Of a stretch of DNA of 64,000 nt, positions 16,187 through 25,007 are shown piece after piece (within the stretch, counting starts at the first letter, position 1; each line of letters begins with the position of its first letter). Below the pieces are notes generated by a model that searched no databases, was not told the origin of the DNA, and saw only the letters and a list, made by a program, of their open reading frames with translations. The stretch is from the NCBI GenBank assembly GCA_902762435.1, contig CACWOH010000001.1, positions 1-64,000 on the forward strand, given 5' to 3'. The DNA is from an uncultured Bacteroidia bacterium. Its GTDB lineage: Bacteria; Bacteroidota; Bacteroidia; Bacteroidales; UBA932. The position numbers and the translations under genes are program-made.

Positions 16187-16999
16187 TTACAAAGAATCCA
16201 GGATTTCCTGCGTGGCGGTCCACAGGCGGGACTGCAGGGCGGGGTCGCGGTAGCGGGGCGGGATGGGATCGTTACGGCGGCCGACGTAGAGGAGGCCGCT
16301 CTCCGTGGCTTCCAGGGCCGCCAGGGCGGGTTTCACGCCCTTTTCGGGTTTGCGGCAGAAGGGCCGGAAAAGCAGGTCCGCGAGCGGGTCGAACCACTTC
16401 CCCATAGCGATCATGTTGGAATTCACGATGCCCGGGTCCGCCACGTTCACGCGCAGTTCCGGGTGGCGCCGGGCGAGCTCCTGCGAGAAGTGCAGCAGGG
16501 CGAGCTTCGAGCGGGCGTAGGTGCCCAGGCGCGAGAACTCCCCTTCTTCAGGTTGCAGCGCCTCCGGGCTCACGGACACGAAGCGGCAGGTCAGCGAGAC
16601 CATGTTCACCACCCGCGCGCCGTCCGCCAGGGCGTGCAGCAGCAGGTTCGTGAGCAGGAAGGGGCCGAAGTAATTCACGGCGAAGCTGTGCTCCAGCCCG
16701 TCGGCCGTGCGGGCATAGCCGCGGCTGATGACGCCGGCGTTGTTGAACAGGCCGGCGATCTCGCCCGGCCCGAACCCGGCTGCGAATTCCCGCACGGAAG
16801 CGAGCGAGGACAGCTCCAACTGCCTGATTTCCAGGCGGGCGTCCGGGACGCGGGACAGGATGTCCGCCCGCACCGCTTCGGCCTTGGCGGCGTTCCGGCA
16901 GGCCATCACGACGGGACGCCCCTGCCGTGCGAGGGCTTCCGCCGCAGCGGCGCCCATGCTGCCCGAGGCTCCGGTGACGATGATCTTGTCAGCGTGCAT
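16187..16999 (-). CDS. Short-chain dehydrogenase/reductase (retinol-dehydrogenase-like)
   Basis: NAD(P)-dependent oxidoreductase, 270 residues from the ATG at 16999. The cofactor motif TGASGSMG is at residues 9-16, NNAG follows (LFNNAGVISRG), and the catalytic YxxxK is in YARSK near residue 158, with Ser in MVSLTCR. The profile is that of retinol/steroid-type SDRs. The ATG is chosen because it overlaps the PCMD stop by 11 bp in typical operon fashion; upstream in-frame sequence is the PCMD gene read in another frame. Its partner genes (5-alpha-reductase-like, OYE, second SDR) suggest a hydroxysteroid or other lipophilic alcohol/ketone substrate. Confidence 0.85.
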   Translation of the reverse strand: MHADKIIVTGASGSMGAAAAEALARQGRPVVMACRNAAKAEAVRADILSRVPDARLEIRQLELSSLASVREFAAGFGPGEIAGLFNNAGVISRGYARTADGLEHSFAVNYFGPFLLTNLLLHALADGARVVNMVSLTCRFVSVSPEALQPEEGEFSRLGTYARSKLALLHFSQELARRHPELRVNVADPGIVNSNMIAMGKWFDPLADLLFRPFCRKPEKGVKPALAALEATESGLLYVGRRNDPIPPRYRDPALQSRLWTATQEILDSL

Positions 17000-17945
17000 A
17001 TTCCAGCCGTATGTTGTCCACCCAGAGGGTGTTGCCGATCTCGCCTTCGAAGGCGCCGTGGCTGCCCGCCCCGATGAAAAGCACCGCGTGCGTGGGCGCC
17101 GCGGCGGCATCGGCCCAGCCTTCTTCCTGGATGCGCGTGCGCCTGCCCCTGCTGTTGAGCGCATAGAGCGCTTGTTTGCCGCCCAGCAGCCCCATGTAGC
17201 TGCGGTACTGCGGCGACTGGCGGGCGTCACCGTAGATGAGCGGGATCCGGCAGTCCTTCACCCAGCCCGCGGTGGTCCGGGAGATGCGCCGGAAGCCCGT
17301 CGCGACGCGCTCGGCGTGGATGTTTCCGGCTTCGTCTTCCCAGCGGCGCTGCAGCAGGAGCATCACCTGGCAGGGATCCTCGCCCGGGAAGGTGGTCTGG
17401 CGGAAGGTGGTGCCGCGGGTGAGCGTGCCGCTGGCCGGGAGTTCCGCCCGGTAGTCCAGCAGCAGCGCGGCGGGGCGCTCCGTGAACGGGATGCCCCAGT
17501 CCATGAAGGAATAGGGGTTGCTGACGCCGGTCACCGGCTCGAGCATCCGGCCCCAGTAGAGCGCGCCCGTGGCGAGCACCTGGATGTCCACCAGGCCCGC
17601 CACCCGGCAGGAGGCGAAGACGGTGGAAAGCTTGGCGCAGCGGCCCGTGGGGCCGTTTTCCGGCTCGACGGAGAGGCTGGTCTTGGTGATGCCGGCCACC
17701 TTCGCGTAAGCGTTGGAGGAGGCCCAGGGGGTACGGCTGTAGTCATAGACGCGGTTGCCTTCCAGGACTTCGTCCGGCCCCACGACGTACAGGGTCCTGA
17801 CCTCTCCGCCCATGACGGCGGATTCTTTGATATGCCGGACCGTCCAGTGCTCGAAGTCCCCGAACGGGACCGTCTCCACGCGCTGGGCGCAGAGCGGGGC
17901 CGCTCCCAGCAGGAGCAGCAGCAGGGTCATTTCCACTTTTTCCAT
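16989..17945 (-). CDS. PCMD domain-containing exported protein
   Basis: A 318-residue secreted protein with a signal peptide (MTLLLLLLGAAPLCAQ). The body matches the putative carbohydrate metabolism (PCMD) family of Bacteroidales: FEHWTVRHIKES near the N-terminus and the terminal GNTLWVDNIRLEY. These proteins look like lectin/galactose-binding-like beta-sandwiches of unknown function. It sits between two SDR genes, overlapping both (its start overlaps the upstream SDR stop). An internal ATG (17930) is an alternative start. Why a surface-type protein lies within this redox run is unclear. Confidence 0.72.
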   Translation of the reverse strand: MEKVEMTLLLLLLGAAPLCAQRVETVPFGDFEHWTVRHIKESAVMGGEVRTLYVVGPDEVLEGNRVYDYSRTPWASSNAYAKVAGITKTSLSVEPENGPTGRCAKLSTVFASCRVAGLVDIQVLATGALYWGRMLEPVTGVSNPYSFMDWGIPFTERPAALLLDYRAELPASGTLTRGTTFRQTTFPGEDPCQVMLLLQRRWEDEAGNIHAERVATGFRRISRTTAGWVKDCRIPLIYGDARQSPQYRSYMGLLGGKQALYALNSRGRRTRIQEEGWADAAAAPTHAVLFIGAGSHGAFEGEIGNTLWVDNIRLEYAR

Positions 17946-18691
17946 AGCTTCTCGACGAGGGGTCCGGGCAGGGCGCCGACCAGGGCCGGCAGCCAGAGGT
18001 TCATGCAGGAGGGACTGACGATCCGGCGGCGGCGGAACATCGCCCGCAGGGCCCGCCGGACCAGCCAGCGGGGCGTGTGGATGAGGCGGATCTTGACGCC
18101 GAGGTCCATCAGCTTGGGGTCCAGCCGGTACAGGGGCGTGGCGATGGCGGCCGGACAGACCGTGGTCATCCCCACCCCGTAGGGCCGGAGTTCATAGGAC
18201 AGGGAGCGGCCGAAGCTGCGCAGGTAGGCCTTCGTGGCGGAATAGACCGTGATGCCCGGCGCGGGGATGCGGGCGGCCATCGACGACACGTTCAGGATGT
18301 AGCCGCTGCCGCGGCGTTTCATCGCATCGCCCATCAGGATGCACAGCCGGGTGACGGTGACGATGTGCAGGTCGATCATGGCCTGCACGCGGGGCAGGTC
18401 TTCCGGCAGGAGCTCCTTGAAAAAGAACATCCCGGCGTCGTTGACCAGCACATCCGGAAGGAGCTGCTCCCCCCGGCACCAGGCGAAGAGTTCGTCCGCC
18501 GCTTCGGTTGCGGCGAGGTCCTTTTCGAGGGTGCGCACGGAGACGGGATATGCCGCACGAAGTTCGCTTGCGGCGCTTTCCAGTTCGTCGCCGCGGTTGC
18601 TCACCAGCAGCAGGTCGTAGCCGCGTCCGGCAAGCTGCCGGGCGAATTCCAGGCCCATGCCCGAACTGCCTCCCGTCACGAGCGCTACCAT
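17927..18691 (-). CDS. Short-chain dehydrogenase/reductase, candidate hydroxysteroid dehydrogenase
   Basis: A 254-residue NAD(P)-dependent oxidoreductase. TGGSSGMG (residues 6-13) is the cofactor loop, VNDAG replaces the usual NNAG, SSM carries the catalytic Ser and YSATK (about 149-153) the catalytic Tyr/Lys. The C-terminus is basic and hydrophobic (LRAMFRRRRIVSPSCMNLWLP), which suggests membrane association as in 17-beta-HSD-12/3-ketoacyl-reductase-like SDRs. The start at 18691 overlaps the OYE stop by 7 bp. In known Bacteroidales bile-acid clusters a 3-beta-HSDH sits next to 5AR and 5BR; this gene holds that position. Confidence 0.82.
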   Translation of the reverse strand: MVALVTGGSSGMGLEFARQLAGRGYDLLLVSNRGDELESAASELRAAYPVSVRTLEKDLAATEAADELFAWCRGEQLLPDVLVNDAGMFFFKELLPEDLPRVQAMIDLHIVTVTRLCILMGDAMKRRGSGYILNVSSMAARIPAPGITVYSATKAYLRSFGRSLSYELRPYGVGMTTVCPAAIATPLYRLDPKLMDLGVKIRLIHTPRWLVRRALRAMFRRRRIVSPSCMNLWLPALVGALPGPLVEKLWKKWK

Positions 18692-19917
18692 CGCGCCTCC
18701 GCCTTGTCGATCTCGCGCTGCAGGGCGGGCGGGATGCCTTCCGTGCAGTGGTTGCAGCGCATCTCCAGGGTGTACATCCGGGCGATGCAGTAATTGGAGT
18801 GCCGGCAGCCGCTGCGCTCCACCTCGCCGCGCTGCAACTTGTTGATGAATTCCGTGTCGTGGATGAGCGGACGCGCCATCTGCAGGGCGCAGAAGCCCGC
18901 GTCCAGCACCTCCTCCATCTTCTGCCGGGAGGTCATGCCGCCCACGTAGATGAGCGGCATCTTCACCGCCGCGCGGAACTGCTTCGCGTCCTCGAGGAAG
19001 TAGCCCTCGCTGTACGGGACGGTGGGGATGAGGATGCGGCCGATCAGATGCAGCATCGCCTTGAGCCACCAGAACTTGCGCATGTCCATGTAGTAGGCCA
19101 GGGTGCGCAGCGGCATGGCCCCGCGCATGACCTGCATGGGCGCCCGGCTCACGAATCCGGCGGACAGCACGAGGGCGTGCACGCCCAGGCGCTCCAGCTC
19201 GCGGGCCACCTCGAGGCACTCCGCGCGCTGCATGCCGCCGCGGAAGCCGTCGTGCATGTTCATCTTCACCACCACGGCCAGGTCGTCCCCCGCCACCTCC
19301 ATTACCCGGCGGATCACCAGCTGCATGAAGCGCATGCGGTTCTCCAGGCTGCCGCCGAAGCGGTCGCGGCGGCGGTTGGTGTAGGGCGAGAGGAACTGGC
19401 TGATCAGGTAGCCGTGCCCGGCGTGGATCTCCACGCAGTCGAAGCCGGCCCGGCGGGCCAGCTGCACGGCGTTGGCGAAATCTTCCACCAGCGCGGGGAT
19501 TTCGTCTTCGCGGAGCTTCCGGACGAAGGTGGGCGAATAGAGGTTGAAGCCGCCCGAGGCGCCCACGGGGGTGCAGCCGCAGGTGGCGCGGTGCGTCATG
19601 TTGCCGCAGTGCCCCAGCTGGATGGAGGCCTTGGCGCCGGCCGCGTGCACGGCGTCGGTGAGTTCCTTCAGGGCCGGGACGATCTCTTCCCGCATCCACA
19701 GCTGGCCGTCGAACGACAGGCCGCTGCGGTTCACGGAGGCGTAGGCGACCGTGGTCATCCCCACGCCGCCGCGGGCCACCGCCGTGTGGTAGTCGAAGAG
19801 GTCCTGCGAGGGCTTGTTGCCGTAGGCCATGTTCTCGAAGGCGGCGGAACGGATGACGCGGTTGCGCAGCCGGACGGGCCCGATTTCGACGGGGGTAAAT
19901 ATCTTGGAATCAATCAT
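18685..19917 (-). CDS. NADH:flavin oxidoreductase, Old Yellow Enzyme family (candidate 3-oxo-delta4-steroid 5-beta-reductase)
   Basis: FMN-dependent ene-reductase of 410 residues. The barrel begins FTPVEIGPVRLRNRVIRSA. The catalytic HAGHGYLISQFLSP is near residue 160, followed by NRRRDRFGGSLENR. Cys residues near the C-terminus (GCRHSNYC and CNHC) resemble part of the Fe-S ligand set of BaiCD/2,4-dienoyl-CoA reductase relatives, but the C-terminal FAD/NAD domain of those enzymes is absent. It lies 1 bp after the 5-alpha-reductase-like gene. OYE relatives next to SRD5A-like genes act as 5-beta-reductases in described gut Bacteroidales clusters; substrate here is inferred. Confidence 0.85.
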   Translation of the reverse strand: MIDSKIFTPVEIGPVRLRNRVIRSAAFENMAYGNKPSQDLFDYHTAVARGGVGMTTVAYASVNRSGLSFDGQLWMREEIVPALKELTDAVHAAGAKASIQLGHCGNMTHRATCGCTPVGASGGFNLYSPTFVRKLREDEIPALVEDFANAVQLARRAGFDCVEIHAGHGYLISQFLSPYTNRRRDRFGGSLENRMRFMQLVIRRVMEVAGDDLAVVVKMNMHDGFRGGMQRAECLEVARELERLGVHALVLSAGFVSRAPMQVMRGAMPLRTLAYYMDMRKFWWLKAMLHLIGRILIPTVPYSEGYFLEDAKQFRAAVKMPLIYVGGMTSRQKMEEVLDAGFCALQMARPLIHDTEFINKLQRGEVERSGCRHSNYCIARMYTLEMRCNHCTEGIPPALQREIDKAEARW

Positions 19918-19918
19918 T

Positions 19919-20686
19919 TCAGAAGATATAGGGCAGGATGCGTTTCACTTTTTCGGTATCCAGTTCATCCGGGAATTCGCGCTGGTACATGTCGTAGATG
20001 CGGGCCGCGCGGGGGGCCAGGTTGGCGAAGGTCCACAGGGCGAAGACCGCCCCGGACAGCGACCAGGTGAGGACGGCGAAGCCCACCCACTCGAGGAACT
20101 CGCCGAAGTAGTTGGCGCTGGTCACGAAGCGGAACATCCCGCCTTTCGGCAGGTAGTGCCGCGTGTCGCCCGGCTGCCGCAGGTTGCGGATGATGCCGTC
20201 CGACTGGATGTTGATGAACATCCCGTAGAAGAACAGGAAGGTTCCCAGCACGAAGGGCAGGCTGCCGAGCCACGAGGACGGGTAGGCCCCGGCGGGCGAG
20301 AAATAGAAGATCCATCCGCCCTGCATCACGGCGTTCAGGGTGTTGAAGAGCACGCCCATCAGGATGATGCTCAGGGGCATACGGCTGCGCCCGCGGATCT
20401 TCAGGGGAAAGATGAAGGAGCGGTGGAAGTAGTGGAGCTCGAAGAAGAGCAGGAACACCAGGCGCACCGGGTCCGCGCGCCGCCCGGAGAACCACCACAG
20501 CAGGAGCATCGCGAAGAAGACGGGCGCTTCCATCAGCACCCAGCCCAGGCGGTTGTCCACCGAGGGGCCCCACTTGGGGTTGTAGAACTTGCCGTAGCCG
20601 GCGTCGACGAAAAAGAGGGATACGAACACGATGACGGCCAGGGCCGCCATCACGATCAGGAAGATATGGAACGCTTGCAGGGTCAT
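19919..20686 (-). CDS. Steroid 5-alpha-reductase-like membrane protein
   Basis: A 255-residue polytopic membrane protein with about six to seven hydrophobic segments. The SRD5A C-terminal signature is clear: IQSDGIIRNLR, then YLPKGGMFRFVTSANYFGEFLEW (about residues 168-192) and a basic tail. Family enzymes reduce the delta4 double bond of 3-oxo-steroids using NADPH. The ATG at 20686 is chosen; a longer frame to 20749 runs into the flavoprotein gene and adds no plausible protein. The gene sits between the flavodiiron protein (10 bp upstream) and OYE (1 bp downstream). Bacterial members may also act on other polyprenoid or steroid-like lipids. Confidence 0.85.
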   Translation of the reverse strand: MTLQAFHIFLIVMAALAVIVFVSLFFVDAGYGKFYNPKWGPSVDNRLGWVLMEAPVFFAMLLLWWFSGRRADPVRLVFLLFFELHYFHRSFIFPLKIRGRSRMPLSIILMGVLFNTLNAVMQGGWIFYFSPAGAYPSSWLGSLPFVLGTFLFFYGMFINIQSDGIIRNLRQPGDTRHYLPKGGMFRFVTSANYFGEFLEWVGFAVLTWSLSGAVFALWTFANLAPRAARIYDMYQREFPDELDTEKVKRILPYIF

Positions 20687-20696
20687 CGGCGGCGGT

Positions 20697-21887
20697 TTAT
20701 TCCGCCAGGACGGCGTCGGCAAGGGCCTCCAGGGCCGGGAGGTCGGCATCCTGCAGGCGGCTGCGGATGGTGACCTTCTCCCCGACCAGCTGCACGTCCT
20801 TCATCGCGGCGAACATCTCCGTCATCACGCGGCCGGCGGACGGGGCCCAGCTGCCGTTCTCGATGACGGCGGCGCGGCGGTGCTGCCAGCCCTTGATCTG
20901 CAGGTGCCAGAGGAAGTCGTGCATCGGCGGGAAGAGGCCGGCGTCGTAGGAGGCGGCGGCCACGACCAGCGTCCGGTAGCGGAAGGCGTCCTCGACGGCC
21001 TCCGCGAGGTCGTCGCGCGTGAGGTCGGAGACGGCCACCTTCGGGCAGTCCTTGGCGCGGAGGATGTCCGCGAACTTTTCCGCCGCTTCGGCGGTGCCGC
21101 CGTGGATGGAGGCGTAGGCCACGAACACGCCGGGGGTTTCCACGCCGTAGGCGCTCCAGGTGGTGTAGAGGCTGAGCGCCTCGGCGAGGGTGTCGCGCAG
21201 CAGCGGGCCGTGCAGCGGGCATACCGTCCGGACGCCCAGCGGGGCCACCTTCGCGAGCACGCGGCTTACCTGGGGGCCGTATTTTCCGCAGATGTTGAAG
21301 TAGTAGCGGCGCGCCTCGCAGGCCCAGTCGGTGTCCGGCGTGCACCACAGGCCGCCGGTCTGCTCCAGAGCGCCGAACTTGCCGAACGCGTCGGCGCTGA
21401 AAAGGATCTTCTCGCTCTCCTCGAAGCTCATCATCACCTCCGGCCAGTGGACCATCGGGGCGGCGATGAAGCGCAGGGTGTGGGCGCCGAGCGGCAGGGT
21501 GTCGCCTTCCGCAATGGCGCGGGTGCGGCCTTCCAGGGCGGCGCCCGGGAAGAACTGCGGCAGCATCTTGAGGGCAGCGGCGCTGGCCAGCAGGGTCAGG
21601 GACGGGTATTTCTCCAGGAGCGCGGCGGCACAGGCGGAGTGGTCCGGCTCCATGTGGTGGACGATCAGGTAGTCCGGGGTGCGGCCCTGCAGGGCCTCCT
21701 CCAGGTTCCGCAGCCACGCGTCGGCCGTACGGGCGTCGGAGGTGTCCAGGACGGCGGTCTTTTCGTCCAGGATTACGTAAGAATTATAGGACATTCCCTC
21801 GGGAACGAGGTACTGGCTTTCGAACAGGTCGAGGTCGTTGTCGTCGACGCCGATGTAGCGGACGGCGGGGCTGATGGTCTGCGTCAT
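20697..21887 (-). CDS. FprA-type A-type flavoprotein (flavodiiron protein)
   Basis: Cytosolic O2- or NO-reducing flavoprotein of 396 residues. The N-terminal metallo-beta-lactamase-like domain holds the di-iron ligands in HHMEPDHS (about residues 76-83, HxExDH type) and further His/Asp in WPEVMMSFEESEKILFSADAFG. The C-terminal flavodoxin domain (about 250-396) starts YASIHGGTAEAA. It protects anaerobes from oxygen or nitric oxide and takes electrons from rubredoxin. A TTG at 21899 is rejected in favour of the ATG at 21887. It is first in the seven-gene run ending at 15236; whether it supplies redox partners to the reductases is unknown. Confidence 0.9.
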   Translation of the reverse strand: MTQTISPAVRYIGVDDNDLDLFESQYLVPEGMSYNSYVILDEKTAVLDTSDARTADAWLRNLEEALQGRTPDYLIVHHMEPDHSACAAALLEKYPSLTLLASAAALKMLPQFFPGAALEGRTRAIAEGDTLPLGAHTLRFIAAPMVHWPEVMMSFEESEKILFSADAFGKFGALEQTGGLWCTPDTDWACEARRYYFNICGKYGPQVSRVLAKVAPLGVRTVCPLHGPLLRDTLAEALSLYTTWSAYGVETPGVFVAYASIHGGTAEAAEKFADILRAKDCPKVAVSDLTRDDLAEAVEDAFRYRTLVVAAASYDAGLFPPMHDFLWHLQIKGWQHRRAAVIENGSWAPSAGRVMTEMFAAMKDVQLVGEKVTIRSRLQDADLPALEALADAVLAE

Positions 21888-21948
21888 GATATGGTTCAAT
21901 AGAGTTATGCAAAATTACTATTTTTTCCCGCATCCGGAAATAAATCCG

Positions 21949-21956
21949 TATTTTTG
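21949..21956 (+). promoter_or_regulatory. -7 element TATTTTTG, four bases before the epimerase ATG
   Basis: The box at 21949-21956 precedes ATG 21961 by four bases, predicting a leaderless transcript. The divergent flavoprotein operon starts 74 bp to the left. Confidence 0.55.
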
Positions 21957-21960
21957 GACG

Positions 21961-23010
21961 ATGATCCTGTTGCTCGGCGCCACCGGCCTGCTCGGCCACA
22001 ACGTACTCCGGCTCCTGCTGGAGCGCGGCGAGGCCGTGCGCGCGCTCGTGCGGCCGGGCTCTACCCTGCTGCCGCTCGGTCTGCCGGGCGAGCCCGCGGG
22101 AAGCGGACTGCCGGAGCCGGAAGTGGTGCGGGGCAGCCTGCTGGACTACGACACCCTGCTGGCGGCGGCTGCGGGCTGCGGGGCCGTCGTCAACTGCGCC
22201 GGCACCACGGACATGCGCCTGCCGCGGGTAGAGGATTTCCTGCCCGTGAACCGCGACCTGCCGGCGCTGCTCTGCCGGGTGCTGGACGCGTCCGGCATCC
22301 GCACGCTGGTGCACGTGAGCACCGCCAACACCGTAGCGCCGGGCACACGGGAGCGGCCTTCGGACGAGTCGGCGCCGTTCGCCGCGCCCTTCGACCGCTC
22401 GCCCTACGCCCTGAGCAAGAAGGCCGGCGAGGACCTGCTGCTGGCCTATGCGGCGGAGCATCCGGAGCGGCGGGTGGTGATCGTCAATCCCGGCTTCATG
22501 CTGGGCGCCTTCGACGCCAAGCCGTCTTCGGGCACGCTGCTGCTCGCGGGCTGGCGAAAGCCCCTGATGGCCGCCCCGCGCGGCGGAAAGAGTTTCCTGC
22601 CCGTGCGCGATGCAGCCACGGCCATCGGCAACGCCCTGCAGCGGGGCGGGAGCGGGCGTTATCTGCTTACGGGAGAGTCGCTTACGCTGCTGGAGTTCTA
22701 CGCCCTGCAGGCCCGGACCTGCGGCTACCGCCAAAAGCTTGTCGCCCTGCCGGACGCGCTGGTGCGTCCGGCAGGGCGACTGGGTGACTGGCTGCAGCGG
22801 CTGGGCGTGCGGACGATGCTCTGCACCCACAACACCGATCAGCTGCTCGTCGAAGAGTGGTATGACTGTTCCCGCGCCGAGCGTGAACTCGGCCTCCCCC
22901 ACACCCCGCTCGCTACAGCCATCCGCGACTACTTCGCCTGGCGGTCCCGGGCGGCTGCAGGGTCAGGCTGTGGTCGATGCAGGCGGGGTATTCCTCGGGA
23001 TAGTGGGTGA
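21961..23010 (+). CDS. NAD(P)-dependent epimerase/dehydratase family protein
   Basis: Extended SDR of 349 residues. The Rossmann motif GATGLLG is at residues 6-12, the catalytic YALSK near residue 147, with STAN upstream. It resembles dihydroflavonol reductase/3-beta-HSD-like epimerase-family proteins of Bacteroidales. Substrate unknown. The last ~20 residues (after DYFAWRSR) are antisense to the end of the ABC ATPase gene and look unlike the family, so the original stop may have been lost or the overlap is real (98 bp tail-to-tail). Confidence 0.8.
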   Translation: MILLLGATGLLGHNVLRLLLERGEAVRALVRPGSTLLPLGLPGEPAGSGLPEPEVVRGSLLDYDTLLAAAAGCGAVVNCAGTTDMRLPRVEDFLPVNRDLPALLCRVLDASGIRTLVHVSTANTVAPGTRERPSDESAPFAAPFDRSPYALSKKAGEDLLLAYAAEHPERRVVIVNPGFMLGAFDAKPSSGTLLLAGWRKPLMAAPRGGKSFLPVRDAATAIGNALQRGGSGRYLLTGESLTLLEFYALQARTCGYRQKLVALPDALVRPAGRLGDWLQRLGVRTMLCTHNTDQLLVEEWYDCSRAERELGLPHTPLATAIRDYFAWRSRAAAGSGCGRCRRGIPRDSG

Positions 23011-24177
23011 CCATCAGGAGGGTCTTGCCGGGGGCGCCGCAGAAGCGGTCCAGCAGGGCCTTGACGCGGCGGCGGCGCTCTTCGTCGAGCCCGTGCAGCG
23101 GTTCGTCCAGCACGTACAGCGGCGGGTCTTTCACGAAGGAACGGGCCACCAGGCAGAGGCGCTGGTCGCCCCGATGCCGAACTCCTCCATCCAGCGCCGG
23201 GCGCAGGCATACTGCCCGTCGGAAGGATGCCGGTACAGGCCCTCCGTATCGAAGAGCCCGCTGGCGACGATGTCCAGGGCGGGCGCATCCACCTGGAAGG
23301 CGCGGTGCAGCTCGGGGCTGACGTAACCGATGTTCCGCTTGATGTCCCAGATGGTCTCGCCGCTGCCGCGCCTGCGGCCGAACAGTTCGATGTCGCAGGC
23401 ATAGGCCCGGGGGTTGTCGGCGCAGATCAGGCTCAGCAGCGTGCTCTTGCCGCTGCCGTTGGCGCCCGTCAGCGCCCAATGCTCCCCCGCCCGCACCGTC
23501 CAGTCCAGTCGAGACAGGATCACCCGTTCGCCGTAGCGTATCGTCACGTCGCGCAGGCGGATGACCGCCGGGGGCAGCACCGCATCCAGGTAGGCCTCCC
23601 GGGGCATTTTCGCTCCCGTCTCCCCGTCCGAAACGGGAATCACGTGCGTGATGAAGGGCGGGATTTCCGCAGCGCGGGAAAGGACCAGGACCAGGGTCGT
23701 ACCCGCCGCCAGGCGGCCGAGCAGTTCCGTCAGCGCGCTGCGTGTGCGCGGGTCCAGGCCGATATAGGGGTTGTCGATGACCAGGATTTCCGGGCCGGCC
23801 AGCAGGGCGCGCGTAAGCTGGAACTTGCGCAGTTCGCCCGAGGAGAGCGTTACCAGCGGCTTGTCCAGCACGGGCGCCAGCGCGAACAGGGCGGTCAGCT
23901 CGCGCAGGCGCTTCGCCGCCGCCTCCGGTTCGCGGCAGGCCGCGGCTTCCTTGCGGAGCTGCTCCCCCGCGGAGGGCGGATCGTCCTCCAGGGTGAAGAA
24001 GTTCCAGCGCTGCTGCATAAAAAAGTTGCGGTCGCCGTAAGCGCCGTAAGAGTCGCGGAAGGTGATGTATTTCGCGCCGCTGCGGCCGGCGAACGCGGCG
24101 GCCAGGCGGCTCTTGCCGGAGGCGTTGGGGCCCACCAGGGCCACCTGCTCCCCTTTCCGGATGTCCAGTGTTTCCAT
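22913..24177 (-). pseudogene. Two-domain ABC ATPase (ModF-like), broken in the second domain
   Basis: Domain 1 is complete: Walker A GPNASGKS near residue 16, signature LSSGELRKFQLTRALLAG, Walker B ILVIDNP. Domain 2 has Walker A GANGSGKS (about residue 237), but the frame ends at 23131 after EEFGIGATSAS. The rest of domain 2 continues in another frame (GDQRLCLVARSF, Walker B LYVLDEP, switch His in VTHYPEEYP) to 22913. The short linker and first part of the second signature motif, roughly a dozen residues by family expectation, are missing at about 23160-23180. A small frame-changing deletion, real or an assembly error, is the simplest explanation. The start overlaps the tcdA stop (ATGA). Confidence 0.8.
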
Positions 24178-24929
24178 CAGCCGACCGTCTTGTTATAGAC
24201 GTCTTCGATGACCAGCCCGGCGAGCGTCATCCCGAAGATGGCGGTAATGTGCGCCAGCGAACCGTTGATCTGCGCCTTTTTGAACAGGTCCGTCTCCGCC
24301 TCGCCCGTGCCGCCGCGGTTGGGCAGCACCTCCTCGTCATAAACGCAGCGGAATTTGTGGCCCGGCCAGGTGTGGTTCTGCTTGAATTTCTTGCGCAGGG
24401 CGGCGCCCAGCGGGCATCCGCGCACGTTCCAGAACTCCGCCACGCGCACCTGCGCGGGATCGATCTTGAGCGCGGCGCCCATCGAGCAGAAGAACACCGC
24501 CGGGGTGTGCGTCGCGCGCAGGATGAGCTCGGCCTTGTCCTTGAGCGAGTCGATGGCGTCCAGGATGTAGTCGTAGCTGTCCAGGGCGAACTCCTCCGCC
24601 GTCTCGGCGCTGAACACCTGCTGCAGCGTCTCGATCTCGGCGTCCGGGGCGATTTCCAGCAGACGGTCGCGCAGCGCCTCCACCTTCACCTGCCCCACCG
24701 TGCGCGGCGTCGCCATCAGCTGCCGGTTCACGTTGGACGCGCTGATGCGGTCCGCATCCACGAGGGTCAGGTGCTTCACGCCCGAGCGGACGAGCCCCTC
24801 GGCGCACCAGCTGCCCACGCCGCCTACGCCGAACAGGATGACGCGGACCCCGGCGAGGCGCGCCATCACGTCGGCTCCGAGCAGCAGCTCGGTGCGGGCG
24901 GAATAATGATTTGCAGAAATCCCTGCCAT
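24177..24929 (-). CDS. tcdA: tRNA threonylcarbamoyladenosine dehydratase
   Basis: E1-like (ThiF/MoeB) enzyme that cyclises t6A37 of tRNA to ct6A using ATP. The 250-residue protein has the ATP-binding FGVGGVGSW near residue 35 and LVDADRISASNVNRQL, the TcdA-type substitution in the E1 family. The conserved Cys-containing FFCSMGAALKIDP fits CsdL/TcdA. The start at 24929 (MAGISANHYSARTELLLG) matches the family; upstream in-frame codons lie opposite the small-ORF promoter. In an operon with the ABC ATPase (ATGA overlap). Confidence 0.88.
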   Translation of the reverse strand: MAGISANHYSARTELLLGADVMARLAGVRVILFGVGGVGSWCAEGLVRSGVKHLTLVDADRISASNVNRQLMATPRTVGQVKVEALRDRLLEIAPDAEIETLQQVFSAETAEEFALDSYDYILDAIDSLKDKAELILRATHTPAVFFCSMGAALKIDPAQVRVAEFWNVRGCPLGAALRKKFKQNHTWPGHKFRCVYDEEVLPNRGGTGEAETDLFKKAQINGSLAHITAIFGMTLAGLVIEDVYNKTVG

Positions 24930-24978
24930 AGTTCTCACAAAGATAGAAAAGAATCTTGTTTTAGTGCCAAGGAATTCG

Positions 24979-24986
24979 TATACTTG
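24979..24986 (+). promoter_or_regulatory. Probable -7 element TATACTTG
   Basis: Near-consensus TAnnTTTG (one mismatch), 21 bp before the ATG of the 40-residue protein. A TTG about 24 bp upstream could be the -33 element. Confidence 0.4.
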
Positions 24987-25007
24987 CACAAAACAAGTGT
25001 ATGCCTT

